7,565 nucleotides of DNA from Gallionella sp. (GCA_004298605.1 SCPW01000314.1:1-7565); one strand, 5' to 3'. Positions 1 through 5,233 are shown, numbered from the stretch's first letter. Notes: generated by a model not told the origin, from the sequence alone. A program made the numbers and translations.

Positions 1-90
1 TGGAATGCCGAGCGCATCCAGTTCGCGTGCTTGGGCATCGCTCTGGATGCGCTCGGTCAGTTCGCGCAGTTCACCGCTGGTGAGTAGCAT
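1..90 (-). CDS. DUF4224 domain protein, N-terminal part (runs off left edge)
   Basis: The 30 visible codons read MLLTSGELRELTERIQSDAQ followed by ARELDALGIP. The pattern LT-x2-EL-x2-LT, then a region rich in Gln/Ala/Arg and an L-x-x-(L/M)-GIP ending, is the DUF4224 pattern as I know it; such proteins are about 60-80 residues long and are commonly encoded just upstream of, or overlapping, phage-type tyrosine integrases. Their role is not established; a part in excision or integrase regulation is often supposed. The ATG at 90 has only a poor ribosome site (CATATCCCGAA), and a second ATG at 131 in another frame begins with a similar motif, so the true start is uncertain. The stop and any integrase lie beyond the window. 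Confidence 0.7.
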   Translation of the reverse strand, partial: MLLTSGELRELTERIQSDAQARELDALGIP

Positions 91-131
91 TTCGGGATAT
101 GTTCGGTCAATTCGCTTTGCGTGAGAAACAT
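57..131 (-). CDS. 24-residue ORF with a DUF4224-like beginning
   Basis: This short frame begins MFLTQSELTEH, which resembles the usual beginning of DUF4224 proteins (MFLT-x2-EL) at least as well as the start at 90 does, but ends at a TGA at 57-59. It overlaps the DUF4224 start in a different frame. It lies 5 bases after the stop of the preceding gene. It may be a leader peptide, the remnant of a duplicated N-terminus, or the 5' part of a frameshifted gene. The weak upstream AAGTGA is the only ribosome-site candidate. Confidence 0.3.
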   Translation of the reverse strand: MFLTQSELTEHIPKCYSPAVNCAN

Positions 132-136
132 GATTG

Positions 137-328
137 TCACTTCACGATGCGCAGATGCGCCCGGCGCTCTGCCCGCTTATGCTTGAGCCGTGCCTGATAG
201 CGGCTACCCGGTTTGTGTGTAGGGTCGATCGTGCGGATGCGTTTGTATAGTTTTGCAAGCGTCAGCGATGCATTGATGCTGCTATCCAAACTGCCCATGT
301 ATGGGCTGATAAAGGGTCTCGGTTTCAT
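137..328 (-). CDS. Small basic protein of unknown function
   Basis: A 63-residue protein that I do not recognise. It is strongly basic, with the C-terminal half carrying most Arg/Lys (SRYQARLKHKRAERRAHLRIVK), which suggests nucleic-acid or membrane-surface binding. It has no Cys and no membrane segment. Its ATG overlaps the TGA of the upstream regulator gene (ATGA at 325-328), and AGGAG lies about 9 bases upstream, so it is very probably translated with that gene. Its position between a phage-type regulator and a DUF4224 gene suggests a role in the replication or integration control region of the element. Function is not inferable from sequence. Confidence 0.6.
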   Translation of the reverse strand: MKPRPFISPYMGSLDSSINASLTLAKLYKRIRTIDPTHKPGSRYQARLKHKRAERRAHLRIVK

Positions 329-1011
329 GCTGCTATCTCCTGTGGTTGGTCTATTGGGGCGGCAGGGAATTGGATTATCCTGGCCGTTGCGATACGGTTC
401 ATCAGTTCGCTGATTGTGTTCTGCATGGCTGCGAGCTCATCTACTACGCCTTGGGCAACGAACATTTGGCGCAACTGGGTATTTTCTTCTTTGGTTTCGT
501 TGAGTTCGGCTTCCAGGCGATTTACTTCCCTTCGCAAATGGCTGGCCTCTGTGCCTTGAGAAGCGATATAGTTCAAACGACCGGGTGTGAACAGGCCTTG
601 ATTTCCGCCGAGATCGGGCGACACCAGCACACCGTCCATGCTGATAAACCAACCGTCCCATACCGGGTGCGACATTTTGAACGTCACGCTTTCTTGGATC
701 ACCCGCAGCAATTCAAAGGCGGCGAAAGATATTGGGCAACGACCGCTCTCCCACCGGTGCAAAGTGCGCACGTCAATGCGCAGATAAGCCGCGCACTGCT
801 CCTTGTTCATACCCAACAATTCGCGGAAGGCAATGAACATTGCCGGGCTGATGGCGCGCATTTGGGACATTTGCACCCACTGCGGGTGGTATTCGGGAAA
901 TGCTTTGTTGAGGGCTTCGGACGTGGGTTCGATAGCCTGCATGTAGTACGCCCAGCGGGTTTTCTTGCTTGGGTATGTGTGCGTTTTTTTCTTCTTGGTG
1001 GTATTCTTCAT
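325..1011 (-). CDS. Phage-type HTH regulator with DUF3653-like segment and coiled coil
   Basis: A 228-residue protein in three visible parts. Residues about 57-106 form a helix-turn-helix (FRELLGMNKEQCAAYLRIDV, then TLHRWESGRCP), with the TLxRWExG signature of Cro/CI-like recognition helices. Residues 114-150 (HPVWDGWFISMDGVLVSPDL and GLFTPGRLN) resemble DUF3653, a short phage motif of the form W-x-GW-x5-G-x-L-x-SP-x-G-x2-FTP that I associate with filamentous phages of Xanthomonas and relatives. Residues about 155-205 are heptad-like and Glu/Leu/Arg rich, a likely dimerising coiled coil. The N-terminus is very basic (KNTTKKKKTH). Start chosen at ATG 1011 because AGGAG and AAGG lie upstream. 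It probably binds DNA and may regulate replication or excision; its target could be the hairpin region just upstream. HTH is sure, DUF3653 is recognition by eye. Confidence 0.83.
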   Translation of the reverse strand: MKNTTKKKKTHTYPSKKTRWAYYMQAIEPTSEALNKAFPEYHPQWVQMSQMRAISPAMFIAFRELLGMNKEQCAAYLRIDVRTLHRWESGRCPISFAAFELLRVIQESVTFKMSHPVWDGWFISMDGVLVSPDLGGNQGLFTPGRLNYIASQGTEASHLRREVNRLEAELNETKEENTQLRQMFVAQGVVDELAAMQNTISELMNRIATARIIQFPAAPIDQPQEIAA

Positions 1012-1035
1012 TCAGCCTTGCTCCTATCGAGGCTA

Positions 1036-1071
1036 GTTGTGCGCCGGTGCTTGGCGGTTTCGGCGCACAAC
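1036..1071. repeat. Perfect 11-bp inverted repeat
   Basis: GTTGTGCGCCG at 1036-1046 pairs perfectly with CGGCGCACAAC at 1061-1071 around a 14-base loop. It lies 25 bases upstream of the regulator start at 1011 and next to a CTCGATA word. It could be part of the rolling-circle origin, an operator for the neighbouring HTH protein, or a leader-RNA hairpin. Confidence 0.85.
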
Positions 1072-1150
1072 GAATTAAAATTCTGCTCCACAATCCCTGC
1101 AACTTTGCTATCTTGATTCCGTTCAGCGCAACCGCGTTTCCTGTGGCTTG

Positions 1151-1186
1151 GCCGGTGTGACCGAACCGTGGCGGGTCACGACCGGC
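1151..1186. repeat. 12-bp stem hairpin with one bulge after rep
   Basis: GCCGGTGTGACC (1151-1162) pairs with GGTCAC (1174-1179) plus ACCGGC (1181-1186), leaving a single bulged G at 1180 and an 11-base loop. It begins about 20 bases beyond the rep stop codon. There is no T-run on either side, so a classic terminator is unlikely; a single- or double-strand origin hairpin or an mRNA-end stabilising structure fits better. Confidence 0.8.
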
Positions 1187-1204
1187 GCGTCACATGCAAT
1201 CCGC

Positions 1205-2515
1205 CTAATGCATTTCCGCCCAATACGGCCTGTTGTATTTATGCCCCCCATACTCTTGGTAGCAATAAACACCCTGGTGCGTTTGCTTCCGGCCTGCCAG
1301 CTCCTCCAGCAATCGCGTCACGCCTTCCGCGCCATCATCCTGTGCGGCGCGCAGCACTTCAAAGCGCGCATTGCGGCTCAAAACAAGCTTCCATTGTTCG
1401 TGGTTCAGCGTGGTGACAAATTCGCGTTCCGGCATTGACTCTGCGGCAATTTCTTCATCAGTTTTTTCGTGCCGGTCATACCCCAGCAACTTGAGAGCAG
1501 CCGTCAATTTAGGCGACCAAAAAAGCTGCCTCTTGCCTTTGAAACACAACCCGAATTCCGTGAACAATTCGCCGCTGGCCTTGTCGCCTTTGATGTAATC
1601 GGCCAATAGCGTGAATGGGGTACGCCCGCCAAGCCGCTTGCCAACCTTGGCATAGCTCTTGGTCATTTCGCTGGATGCGCCCCAGTGGCTATCCGTCAAG
1701 GTCTTGGAGGCTTCGCTTGCTTCATGCCCAAACTTGGCCACGTACTCGGCCGCATAGTCGCCGTTCTGCACATCGAATGCGGCTTTGAGCATGTCATTGA
1801 TCTGGCTGCGGTCGGCGATGCCCACCTTGATCAAAGTTTCGATCCATGTCATTTGCAAAGCCTGCAACGCTTCGAGCTGCTCGGGCTTGGCAAATATCAG
1901 ATCGTGTGTATGGGGATGCCAGCCGTGTATGCCGTGAGTGACTTCCATTGCGCGGATGCTGCCCGCGCTGCCTACCGCTGCCATGACGTTCTTGTAAATC
2001 CTGCTTTCCTTGAATTTTCCGAGCGCGCCAGTAAACAGCTTGAGGTTGCTGTCCAGCGATTGGTTGATCTGGTGCGGGAAGGTCAAGCTCATCAAATACA
2101 CCGTGCCGCCATGCTTCGCCCAGGTGTTGATCGCGGCCTGTAGTTCCTGACGCCGCATTTCTGTGATCTTCGCCGCGCATACCGGGCAATGCCACACGCT
2201 GCCGCACGTGGCGAGGCCGCAAAAGCTTGCGCCGCCATTGGCCGAACGGTACACGCCCACCCCAGAACCGCTCATGGTGCTGCGCTGGCAATGCGCCACC
2301 CGCTCTTGCGGCAACAAGCCCTGTGCTGCCCGCTGCAACTGATAGCGCGCCTTGCGGCTCTGCGTCATCGCATCGTCCGCATCCGCCTTGGCCGCTTTCT
2401 TTTTTGGTTTTGGTGCTGAGGGACTGGCCGCAGTATTCGCAAAGATACCAAGAAGGTCAGACCCCCTGCCCCCGGAGCTTATCCGGTTATCAATTCGAGG
2501 CTCGGTGTTCATCAT
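1205..2515 (-). CDS. rep: Rolling-circle replication initiator (HUH endonuclease, Rep_1 type)
   Basis: A 436-residue protein that should nick one strand at the element's origin through a catalytic tyrosine and start rolling-circle copying. A cysteine cluster at residues 99-113 (CGLATCGSVWHCPVC) looks like a zinc site, usual in plasmid Reps of this group. The three HUH motifs are in order: motif 1 SLTFPH at 143-148; motif 2 HPHTH at 200-204, which supplies the metal-binding histidines; motif 3 YAAEYVAKFG at 254-263, with Tyr254/Tyr258 and Lys261 as the likely catalytic set. The start is put at ATG 2515 because it overlaps the upstream TGA (ATGA) and AGGTGG lies 7 bases before it; an upstream in-frame start at 2674 would run through the neighbouring gene. 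No helicase domain is present, so a host helicase would be needed. The family is confident, the residue roles are from family knowledge. Confidence 0.93.
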   Translation of the reverse strand: MMNTEPRIDNRISSGGRGSDLLGIFANTAASPSAPKPKKKAAKADADDAMTQSRKARYQLQRAAQGLLPQERVAHCQRSTMSGSGVGVYRSANGGASFCGLATCGSVWHCPVCAAKITEMRRQELQAAINTWAKHGGTVYLMSLTFPHQINQSLDSNLKLFTGALGKFKESRIYKNVMAAVGSAGSIRAMEVTHGIHGWHPHTHDLIFAKPEQLEALQALQMTWIETLIKVGIADRSQINDMLKAAFDVQNGDYAAEYVAKFGHEASEASKTLTDSHWGASSEMTKSYAKVGKRLGGRTPFTLLADYIKGDKASGELFTEFGLCFKGKRQLFWSPKLTAALKLLGYDRHEKTDEEIAAESMPEREFVTTLNHEQWKLVLSRNARFEVLRAAQDDGAEGVTRLLEELAGRKQTHQGVYCYQEYGGHKYNRPYWAEMH

Positions 2516-2772
2516 GCCGCCACCTGCCCGCGCTTGAGGAAACGCTGGATATGCGCCCTGAGCACAATCCGAACGGTGTAGTGGAGCTCGTCCCAAAACA
2601 GTGTGGCCAGGTCGCAAGGAATGCCGAATGCATGGAGAAAAATTGTTCTGTCGGTGTACCCTGCCGCGTCCCAAGCGCGCTGTACGGGGTCAAGAAGCAA
2701 TGACAGAGGTGGAAGGCTCACCGCAGGGGTACGGCAAGCTTCCAGTGGGCTTGTTGCACTTTGGTGGCTCAT
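2512..2772 (-). CDS. Unknown 86-residue protein upstream of rep
   Basis: I do not recognise this protein. It has a Pro/Leu-rich N-terminal third, then a compact and probably helical region (AWDAAGYTDRTIFLHAFGIP, then LATLFWDELHYTVRIVLRAH) with many aromatic residues, and a basic end. No signal peptide, zinc site or clear membrane segment is seen. Both ends overlap neighbours by ATGA: its ATG with the stop of the 70-residue gene (2769-2772) and its TGA with the rep start (2512-2515). GGGGTG precedes the start. Such tight coupling to rep suggests a replication accessory or copy-control role, but that is inference from position only. Confidence 0.75.
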   Translation of the reverse strand: MSHQSATSPLEACRTPAVSLPPLSLLLDPVQRAWDAAGYTDRTIFLHAFGIPCDLATLFWDELHYTVRIVLRAHIQRFLKRGQVAA

Positions 2773-2981
2773 AAATTCACCCCGCGTTTAATCAGCTCAC
2801 GATTGATTTGTAATGCGCGTTTGATTTCCTTTTGCGCAGCTTCGAGCTTTACCAAACCTTTCGGCATGCCAAGAAAGAAGGATGCGCCGTTTATCAAGTT
2901 TCTGGCTTCCGCTTCTCGCTCTTTAAACTCTTGCAATAGCTCATCGTCAGACAAGCTGGGGGGTTGTTGGCGGTTCGTCAT
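2769..2981 (-). CDS. Unknown 70-residue charged helical protein
   Basis: A small protein, not recognised. After a polar start (TNRQQPPSLS) it is rich in Glu, Lys and Arg with helical spacing (DDELLQEFKEREAEARNLIN, then KLEAAQKEIKRALQINRELI), broken by a short apolar piece around ASFFLGMPKGL. This points to a soluble helical or coiled-coil protein. TAGGAG lies 6-8 bases before its ATG, a good ribosome site, and 12 bases separate it from the stop of the 50-residue gene upstream. Its own stop overlaps the next start (ATGA). It belongs to the rep operon; function unknown. Confidence 0.78.
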   Translation of the reverse strand: MTNRQQPPSLSDDELLQEFKEREAEARNLINGASFFLGMPKGLVKLEAAQKEIKRALQINRELIKRGVNL

Positions 2982-2993
2982 GGGGAGCTCCTA

Positions 2994-3146
2994 TCAGCGT
3001 TGTGGTTGGGTGTGAGTTGCTGGCGACTTGTTTTGCTTGGCTGCGAAAATAGCCAAGCCGATCAGTACGGCCAGAACGAATCCGGCAGGGCTGCTTGCAG
3101 CGCGGGCAGCGATGGGAATCATGCTTACTGGAAGGACGGGACTCAT
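2994..3146 (-). CDS. 50-residue single-membrane-segment protein
   Basis: A short gene that length filters will miss. It encodes 50 residues beginning MSPVLPVSMIPIAARAASSP and has one clear hydrophobic span, AGFVLAVLIGLAIFAA (about 21-36), followed by a basic and polar tail (KQNKSPATHTQPQR). It should sit in the inner membrane with the basic tail probably in the cytoplasm. Its ATG overlaps the TGA of the HTH gene upstream (ATGA at 3143-3146), with GGAGG 7 bases before the ATG, so translation is well supported. The size and layout recall small coat or accessory proteins of filamentous phages, but there is no signal peptide and no coat-like N-terminus, so that is only a loose comparison. It could also be a membrane anchor or small lysis/regulatory peptide. 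Confidence 0.7.
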   Translation of the reverse strand: MSPVLPVSMIPIAARAASSPAGFVLAVLIGLAIFAAKQNKSPATHTQPQR

Positions 3147-3814
3147 TCTGTGGCCTCCGCAGTTTCAGGTTTTTCGGTTTGCTCAGGCGCAACGATCAGC
3201 CCGGCATCGACCAGCGGCTGCATGAAAGTTTGCAGAATCATGTCGCGCACGGTTTGCGGCTTTTCGCTGGTGGGCTGCACATTGAGCGCTGGCCAGCCGC
3301 GCAACAGCCGGAACGTGATGTAGTTGCCGGCCAGAAGGGCAAAAGCCTCCTGCAAGGTGGCTTTCGTTTCCTCAGTCAGTTCACCATCCCCAAAGAATCC
3401 TTCATCGCGTTCCAGCTTGTTCTGCAACAGCAACATCAGGCGCGCATCATTTTCGTCCATGATGTACATCGCATCGCGGATCACCTCGTCCGGGATATTG
3501 CTGCTGATGGGAAAGTGATGCACTTGCTGGATGCCGACACCCAGTTGCGGGTGAAGGCTGGCAATGGTTGGTGCTTGCCCTTTTTGATCGGTCAGCCCCT
3601 CATCTTCGGTGAACTCAACTCCGCGCTCTACAAAGTAATCGCGCAGCTTGGCGGCTTGTTCTGGCTTTAAGCCGTCGCCGTAGTTGCGGAAGTGGCTGAC
3701 GATGTGCCGTGGGATGCCTGATTCTCTGGATACCTCGGACACGCTGAGGCGTAGAGTTACGAGTGCTGCTTCAAAATCCTCTTGGGTGAGGATGGGTTGT
3801 TGTTTGATTGCCAT
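3143..3814 (-). CDS. HTH DNA-binding protein, first gene of the rep operon
   Basis: A 223-residue protein. Residues about 11-62 form a small helix-turn-helix (EDFEAALVTLRLSVSEVSRE, then SGIPRHIVSHFRNYGDGLKP), followed by YFVERGVEFTEDEG, the end of an XRE-like N-terminal domain. The remaining 150 residues are acidic and mostly helical (RLMLLLQNKLERDEGFFGDG and LAGNYITFRLLRGWP) with an acidic Thr/Glu tail. I do not know a family name for the C-terminal part. Start at ATG 3814 is chosen because AAGGAGG lies 6 bases upstream; a TTG at 3835 in frame falls inside the operator palindrome and lacks this site. It is likely the early regulator or replication accessory of the element, and its promoter is controlled by the operators just upstream. 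Confidence 0.82.
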   Translation of the reverse strand: MAIKQQPILTQEDFEAALVTLRLSVSEVSRESGIPRHIVSHFRNYGDGLKPEQAAKLRDYFVERGVEFTEDEGLTDQKGQAPTIASLHPQLGVGIQQVHHFPISSNIPDEVIRDAMYIMDENDARLMLLLQNKLERDEGFFGDGELTEETKATLQEAFALLAGNYITFRLLRGWPALNVQPTSEKPQTVRDMILQTFMQPLVDAGLIVAPEQTEKPETAEATE

Positions 3815-3829
3815 GATAGCCTCCTTATT

Positions 3830-3876
3830 CGACAACTCGACATAAACTGTCGAGTTGTCGCCATTATGGGCAACTC
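3830..3876. promoter_or_regulatory. Operator array: three half-sites at 19-bp steps
   Basis: A perfect palindrome with 13-bp arms (CGACAACTCGACA at 3830-3842, TGTCGAGTTGTCG at 3848-3860, spacer TAAAC) is followed by a third CAACTC at 3871-3876. The three CAACTC/GAGTTG hexamers (3833-3838, 3852-3857, 3871-3876) alternate in orientation and are each separated by exactly 13 bases, a 19-bp period. The outer half-site lies in the promoter spacer and the palindrome covers the expected transcription start, so binding would block the operon promoter. The XRE protein encoded at 3979-4701 or the HTH protein at 3143-3814 is the likely binder. Confidence 0.8.
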
Positions 3877-3890
3877 AATACAAATGTCAA
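3863..3890 (-). promoter_or_regulatory. Sigma70-type promoter of the rep operon
   Basis: Read on the minus strand, TTGACA (3890-3885, a perfect -35) is followed after 16 bases by CATAAT (3868-3863, one mismatch from TATAAT). Transcription would start near 3856, about 40 bases before the HTH gene's ATG, within the operator palindrome. A second TTGACA at 3911-3906 has no good -10 partner. Confidence 0.75.
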
Positions 3891-3930
3891 GCAGCTGACG
3901 AAATATGTCAATATCTAAACTTTAAGGGGT

Positions 3931-3959
3931 AAAAAAAACCGGCTCAATATGGCCGGTTT
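3931..3959 (-). terminator. Rho-independent terminator after the XRE repressor gene
   Basis: On the minus strand an 8-bp perfect stem (AAACCGGC at 3959-3952 with GCCGGTTT at 3943-3936, 8-base loop) runs directly into a run of eight T (3938-3931). It lies 20 bases after the repressor stop and isolates the repressor transcript from the rep operon promoter. Confidence 0.9.
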
Positions 3960-3978
3960 GCGTGAGTGCTGCCAATAA

Positions 3979-4701
3979 CTACTCTTCAGGGGTTGGCATC
4001 ATTGGAGGGAAACCGAACTTTGCTAATGTGGCCTTAAACAAAGGCATTACTGTTTTTATCATTTGCTCCTGGGAAGTCTCTTTAGCTTCGCCTTGCATAT
4101 CAGTATGCGCATCGACAAAGGTCTCTACGACTTCTCGTGTTGCATCCATCAATTTTCTGTATTCAACCTCACCAAGCTTTGCTGCCACAAGGCTGGAGGT
4201 TACGTTGTACACCGTGTCGCGCTCTCTCTCACTGAGTCGATACATGGAAACTAAAAAGCAGGCTATCTCAATAAAATCATCTCGCTCTCTACCTAAGAAT
4301 TTTTTTTGTTCAGGGGTGGAGCCTCCTTGAATCAAAGCCGAATCAGGGGTGTCGGCTCCAAAAATAAGCTTATTGGCAGTAACCCCGAGTGCTTGGCTTA
4401 GAATGCGCAATTCTCGAATTCCCGGCTTGGTAACGCCAAGCTCATAACCACGTAGAGTAGTTCTAGCAATTCCCCTCTTCTGCGGATCTACATGTTTAGT
4501 CAATTCACTCAACGAATCATGCTTAAGCCCCTTCCCCTCCCTAAGAGTAGCTAACATTTTAGGAAAGCTCTCTTCAGGAGCAGCGGCAGAACTCAGCGCA
4601 TATATATTGGGAGCGCCATCATCCTGCGGCTGGCTCTTTGTGTGAGTCTGTTTTGGGTTGTCGGGCATAATTTTTTTGCTGTTGAGCCGAGTACTCATCA
4701 T
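3979..4701 (-). CDS. XRE-family repressor without protease domain
   Basis: A 240-residue protein, probably the element's lysogeny-type repressor. Residues about 46-116 form an XRE/HTH_3 domain (PKMLATLREGKGLKHDSLSE, the recognition part ARTTLRGYELGVTKPGIREL, then LSQALGVTANKLIFGA). Residues 130-235 are helical with a segment rich in Arg/Glu (YRLSERERDTVYNVTSSLVA) and may dimerise. There is no S24/LexA-like peptidase signature, so SOS self-cleavage is not expected. The first in-frame ATGs are at 4701 and 4698, just after an in-frame TAA, with no ribosome site; the message may be leaderless, or translation may begin at the ATG at 4668. The gene is visibly more AT-rich than its neighbours, a sign of separate origin. 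It has its own terminator. Confidence 0.9.
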   Translation of the reverse strand: MMSTRLNSKKIMPDNPKQTHTKSQPQDDGAPNIYALSSAAAPEESFPKMLATLREGKGLKHDSLSELTKHVDPQKRGIARTTLRGYELGVTKPGIRELRILSQALGVTANKLIFGADTPDSALIQGGSTPEQKKFLGRERDDFIEIACFLVSMYRLSERERDTVYNVTSSLVAAKLGEVEYRKLMDATREVVETFVDAHTDMQGEAKETSQEQMIKTVMPLFKATLAKFGFPPMMPTPEE

Positions 4702-4733
4702 TGATTAGCAGGGTGTTAATCAGGATGATTCAA
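4702..4733 (-). promoter_or_regulatory. Possible promoter and operator of the XRE gene
   Basis: A 6-bp inverted repeat, TGATTA (4702-4707) and TAATCA (4717-4722) with a 9-base spacer, abuts the first ATG. On the minus strand TTGAAT (4733-4728), 17 bases and TGCTAA (4710-4705) form a weak -35/-10 pair whose start would fall at the ATG itself, in keeping with a leaderless message like that of lambda cI from PRM. Autoregulation through the inverted repeat is plausible but inferred. Confidence 0.4.
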
Positions 4734-4739
4734 GCTGTT

Positions 4740-4838
4740 GAAAGCCTTGTCGTTACATGTTTTGCGCTTGAATACGGTGGCGCATTATTGCAGGAATGCG
4801 GGGCAGTGCGCCAGTGGGGGGCTACCCGCCTGGCCAGC
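4740..4838. repeat. Direct repeat copy A (~98 bp)
   Basis: This 99-bp stretch aligns with 5234-5331, about 80% identical by hand count, with a shared uninterrupted core from the TACGG at 4773 to the TGC ending at 4799. Inside it, GGCGCA pairs with TGCGCC, and GCATT pairs with AATGC around an 8-base loop, so each copy can fold into a nested hairpin. It lies between the XRE gene and the antitoxin-like gene. Confidence 0.85.
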
Positions 4839-4857
4839 GCATGTTCATGGAGCACCT

Positions 4858-5130
4858 TCAAGCTTTGCTCTTGGGATGACCTTTGGAGCGGTACGGTATT
4901 TCCATTCCCAGTTTTTCTTCCGCAAACTTATCCCAAAGCTCATCATCAGAAATGACGCGCCCAGCTTTAATGTCGGCAAGCCCGGCATCTATCTGCTCAA
5001 GCTTCCATTCTTCATAATCCAAACAGTCTTTCAGGATGCGAGTAACAATATAGTCCGGTGTGCGCTTGCAAGCCTTGGCAAGTTTCTCAACTCGCCGAAA
5101 AACGGTTTTGGGTAGTGTGATAGTTGGCAT
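4858..5130 (-). CDS. Ribbon-helix-helix (CopG/RelB-type) antitoxin-like protein, no toxin partner seen
   Basis: A 90-residue protein whose first 45 residues form a ribbon-helix-helix domain: a beta strand MPTITLPKTVFRRVEKLAKA, then the turn CKRTPDYIVTRILKDCLDYE with the RTPDYIVTRIL pattern of CopG/RelB-like antitoxins. The rest (WKLEQIDAGLADIKAGRVIS, then DDELWDKFAEE) matches the toxin-wrapping tail common in these antitoxins, so the protein would bind its own promoter and neutralise a RelE/ParE-type toxin. AGAGGG before the ATG is a good ribosome site. Unusually, no toxin gene follows: the next bases are repeat copy A. It may be an orphan left after toxin loss, a stand-alone regulator, or an anti-addiction factor. 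Repeats A and B flank it closely, as in a moved cassette. Confidence 0.87.
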   Translation of the reverse strand: MPTITLPKTVFRRVEKLAKACKRTPDYIVTRILKDCLDYEEWKLEQIDAGLADIKAGRVISDDELWDKFAEEKLGMEIPYRSKGHPKSKA

Positions 5131-5208
5131 TTTCCCTCTGCTTATGGATGCTTTATTGGCGTGCTCTTGACAGTCATTTTTTTCTTGGTCGGACGCATTT
5201 CAAACCCA

Positions 5209-5222
5209 GTTAAAAAGTGTTT
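5209..5222. repeat. Short repeat, copy 1 of GTTAA(C)AAAGTGTTT
   Basis: GTTAAAAAGTGTTT here recurs as GTTAACAAAGTGTTT at 5579-5593, one base longer. The first copy stands 12 bases before repeat copy B and the second inside a promoter-like sequence. It may mark the ends of a duplicated or inserted unit of about 370 bp. Confidence 0.6.
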
Positions 5223-5233
5223 CTATTATGGTC

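Larger units (their letters stand above)
1012..1204. other. Candidate replication origin region (hairpins and nick-like sites)
   Basis: This 193-bp gene-free gap directly follows rep. It holds two strong inverted repeats (1036-1071 and 1151-1186) and two words resembling the TCTTGATA nick site of pC194-type rolling-circle plasmids: TCTTGATT at 1111-1118 on the plus strand and CCTCGATA at 1025-1032 on the minus strand, the latter directly beside the first hairpin. Rep proteins of this class nick next to or inside such hairpins. No T-run follows either hairpin, so neither looks like an ordinary terminator. The origin call is inference. Confidence 0.45.

Noticed and set aside
346..1116. Long plus-strand open frame of 256 codons
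   Set aside because: It is the antisense of the HTH/coiled-coil regulator, with no ribosome site and a Cys/His-rich composition typical of a shadow frame.
2516..2674. Extended N-terminus for Rep from ATG 2674
   Set aside because: It would overlap the 86-residue gene in another frame; the ATG at 2515 has a stop-start overlap and an AGGTGG site.
2947..3192. 81-codon minus-strand frame with two CxxC-like pairs (HRCPRCKQPCR)
   Set aside because: Tempting as a zinc protein, but it overlaps the well-supported 50-residue gene and has no coupled start; the Cys pattern arises from GC-rich alternate reading.
3815..3835. TTG start for the HTH protein at 3835
   Set aside because: It lies within the operator palindrome and at the expected RNA start; the ATG at 3814 has AAGGAGG at ideal spacing.
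4738..5115. Plus-strand frame of 125 codons
   Set aside because: Most of it is antisense to the antitoxin-like gene; only its first part, in repeat copy A, may have meaning, reported as a finding.
5167..5195. Plus-strand promoter with perfect TTGACA at 5167
   Set aside because: No acceptable -10 at 16-18 bases (CGGACG) and no gene downstream on that strand.
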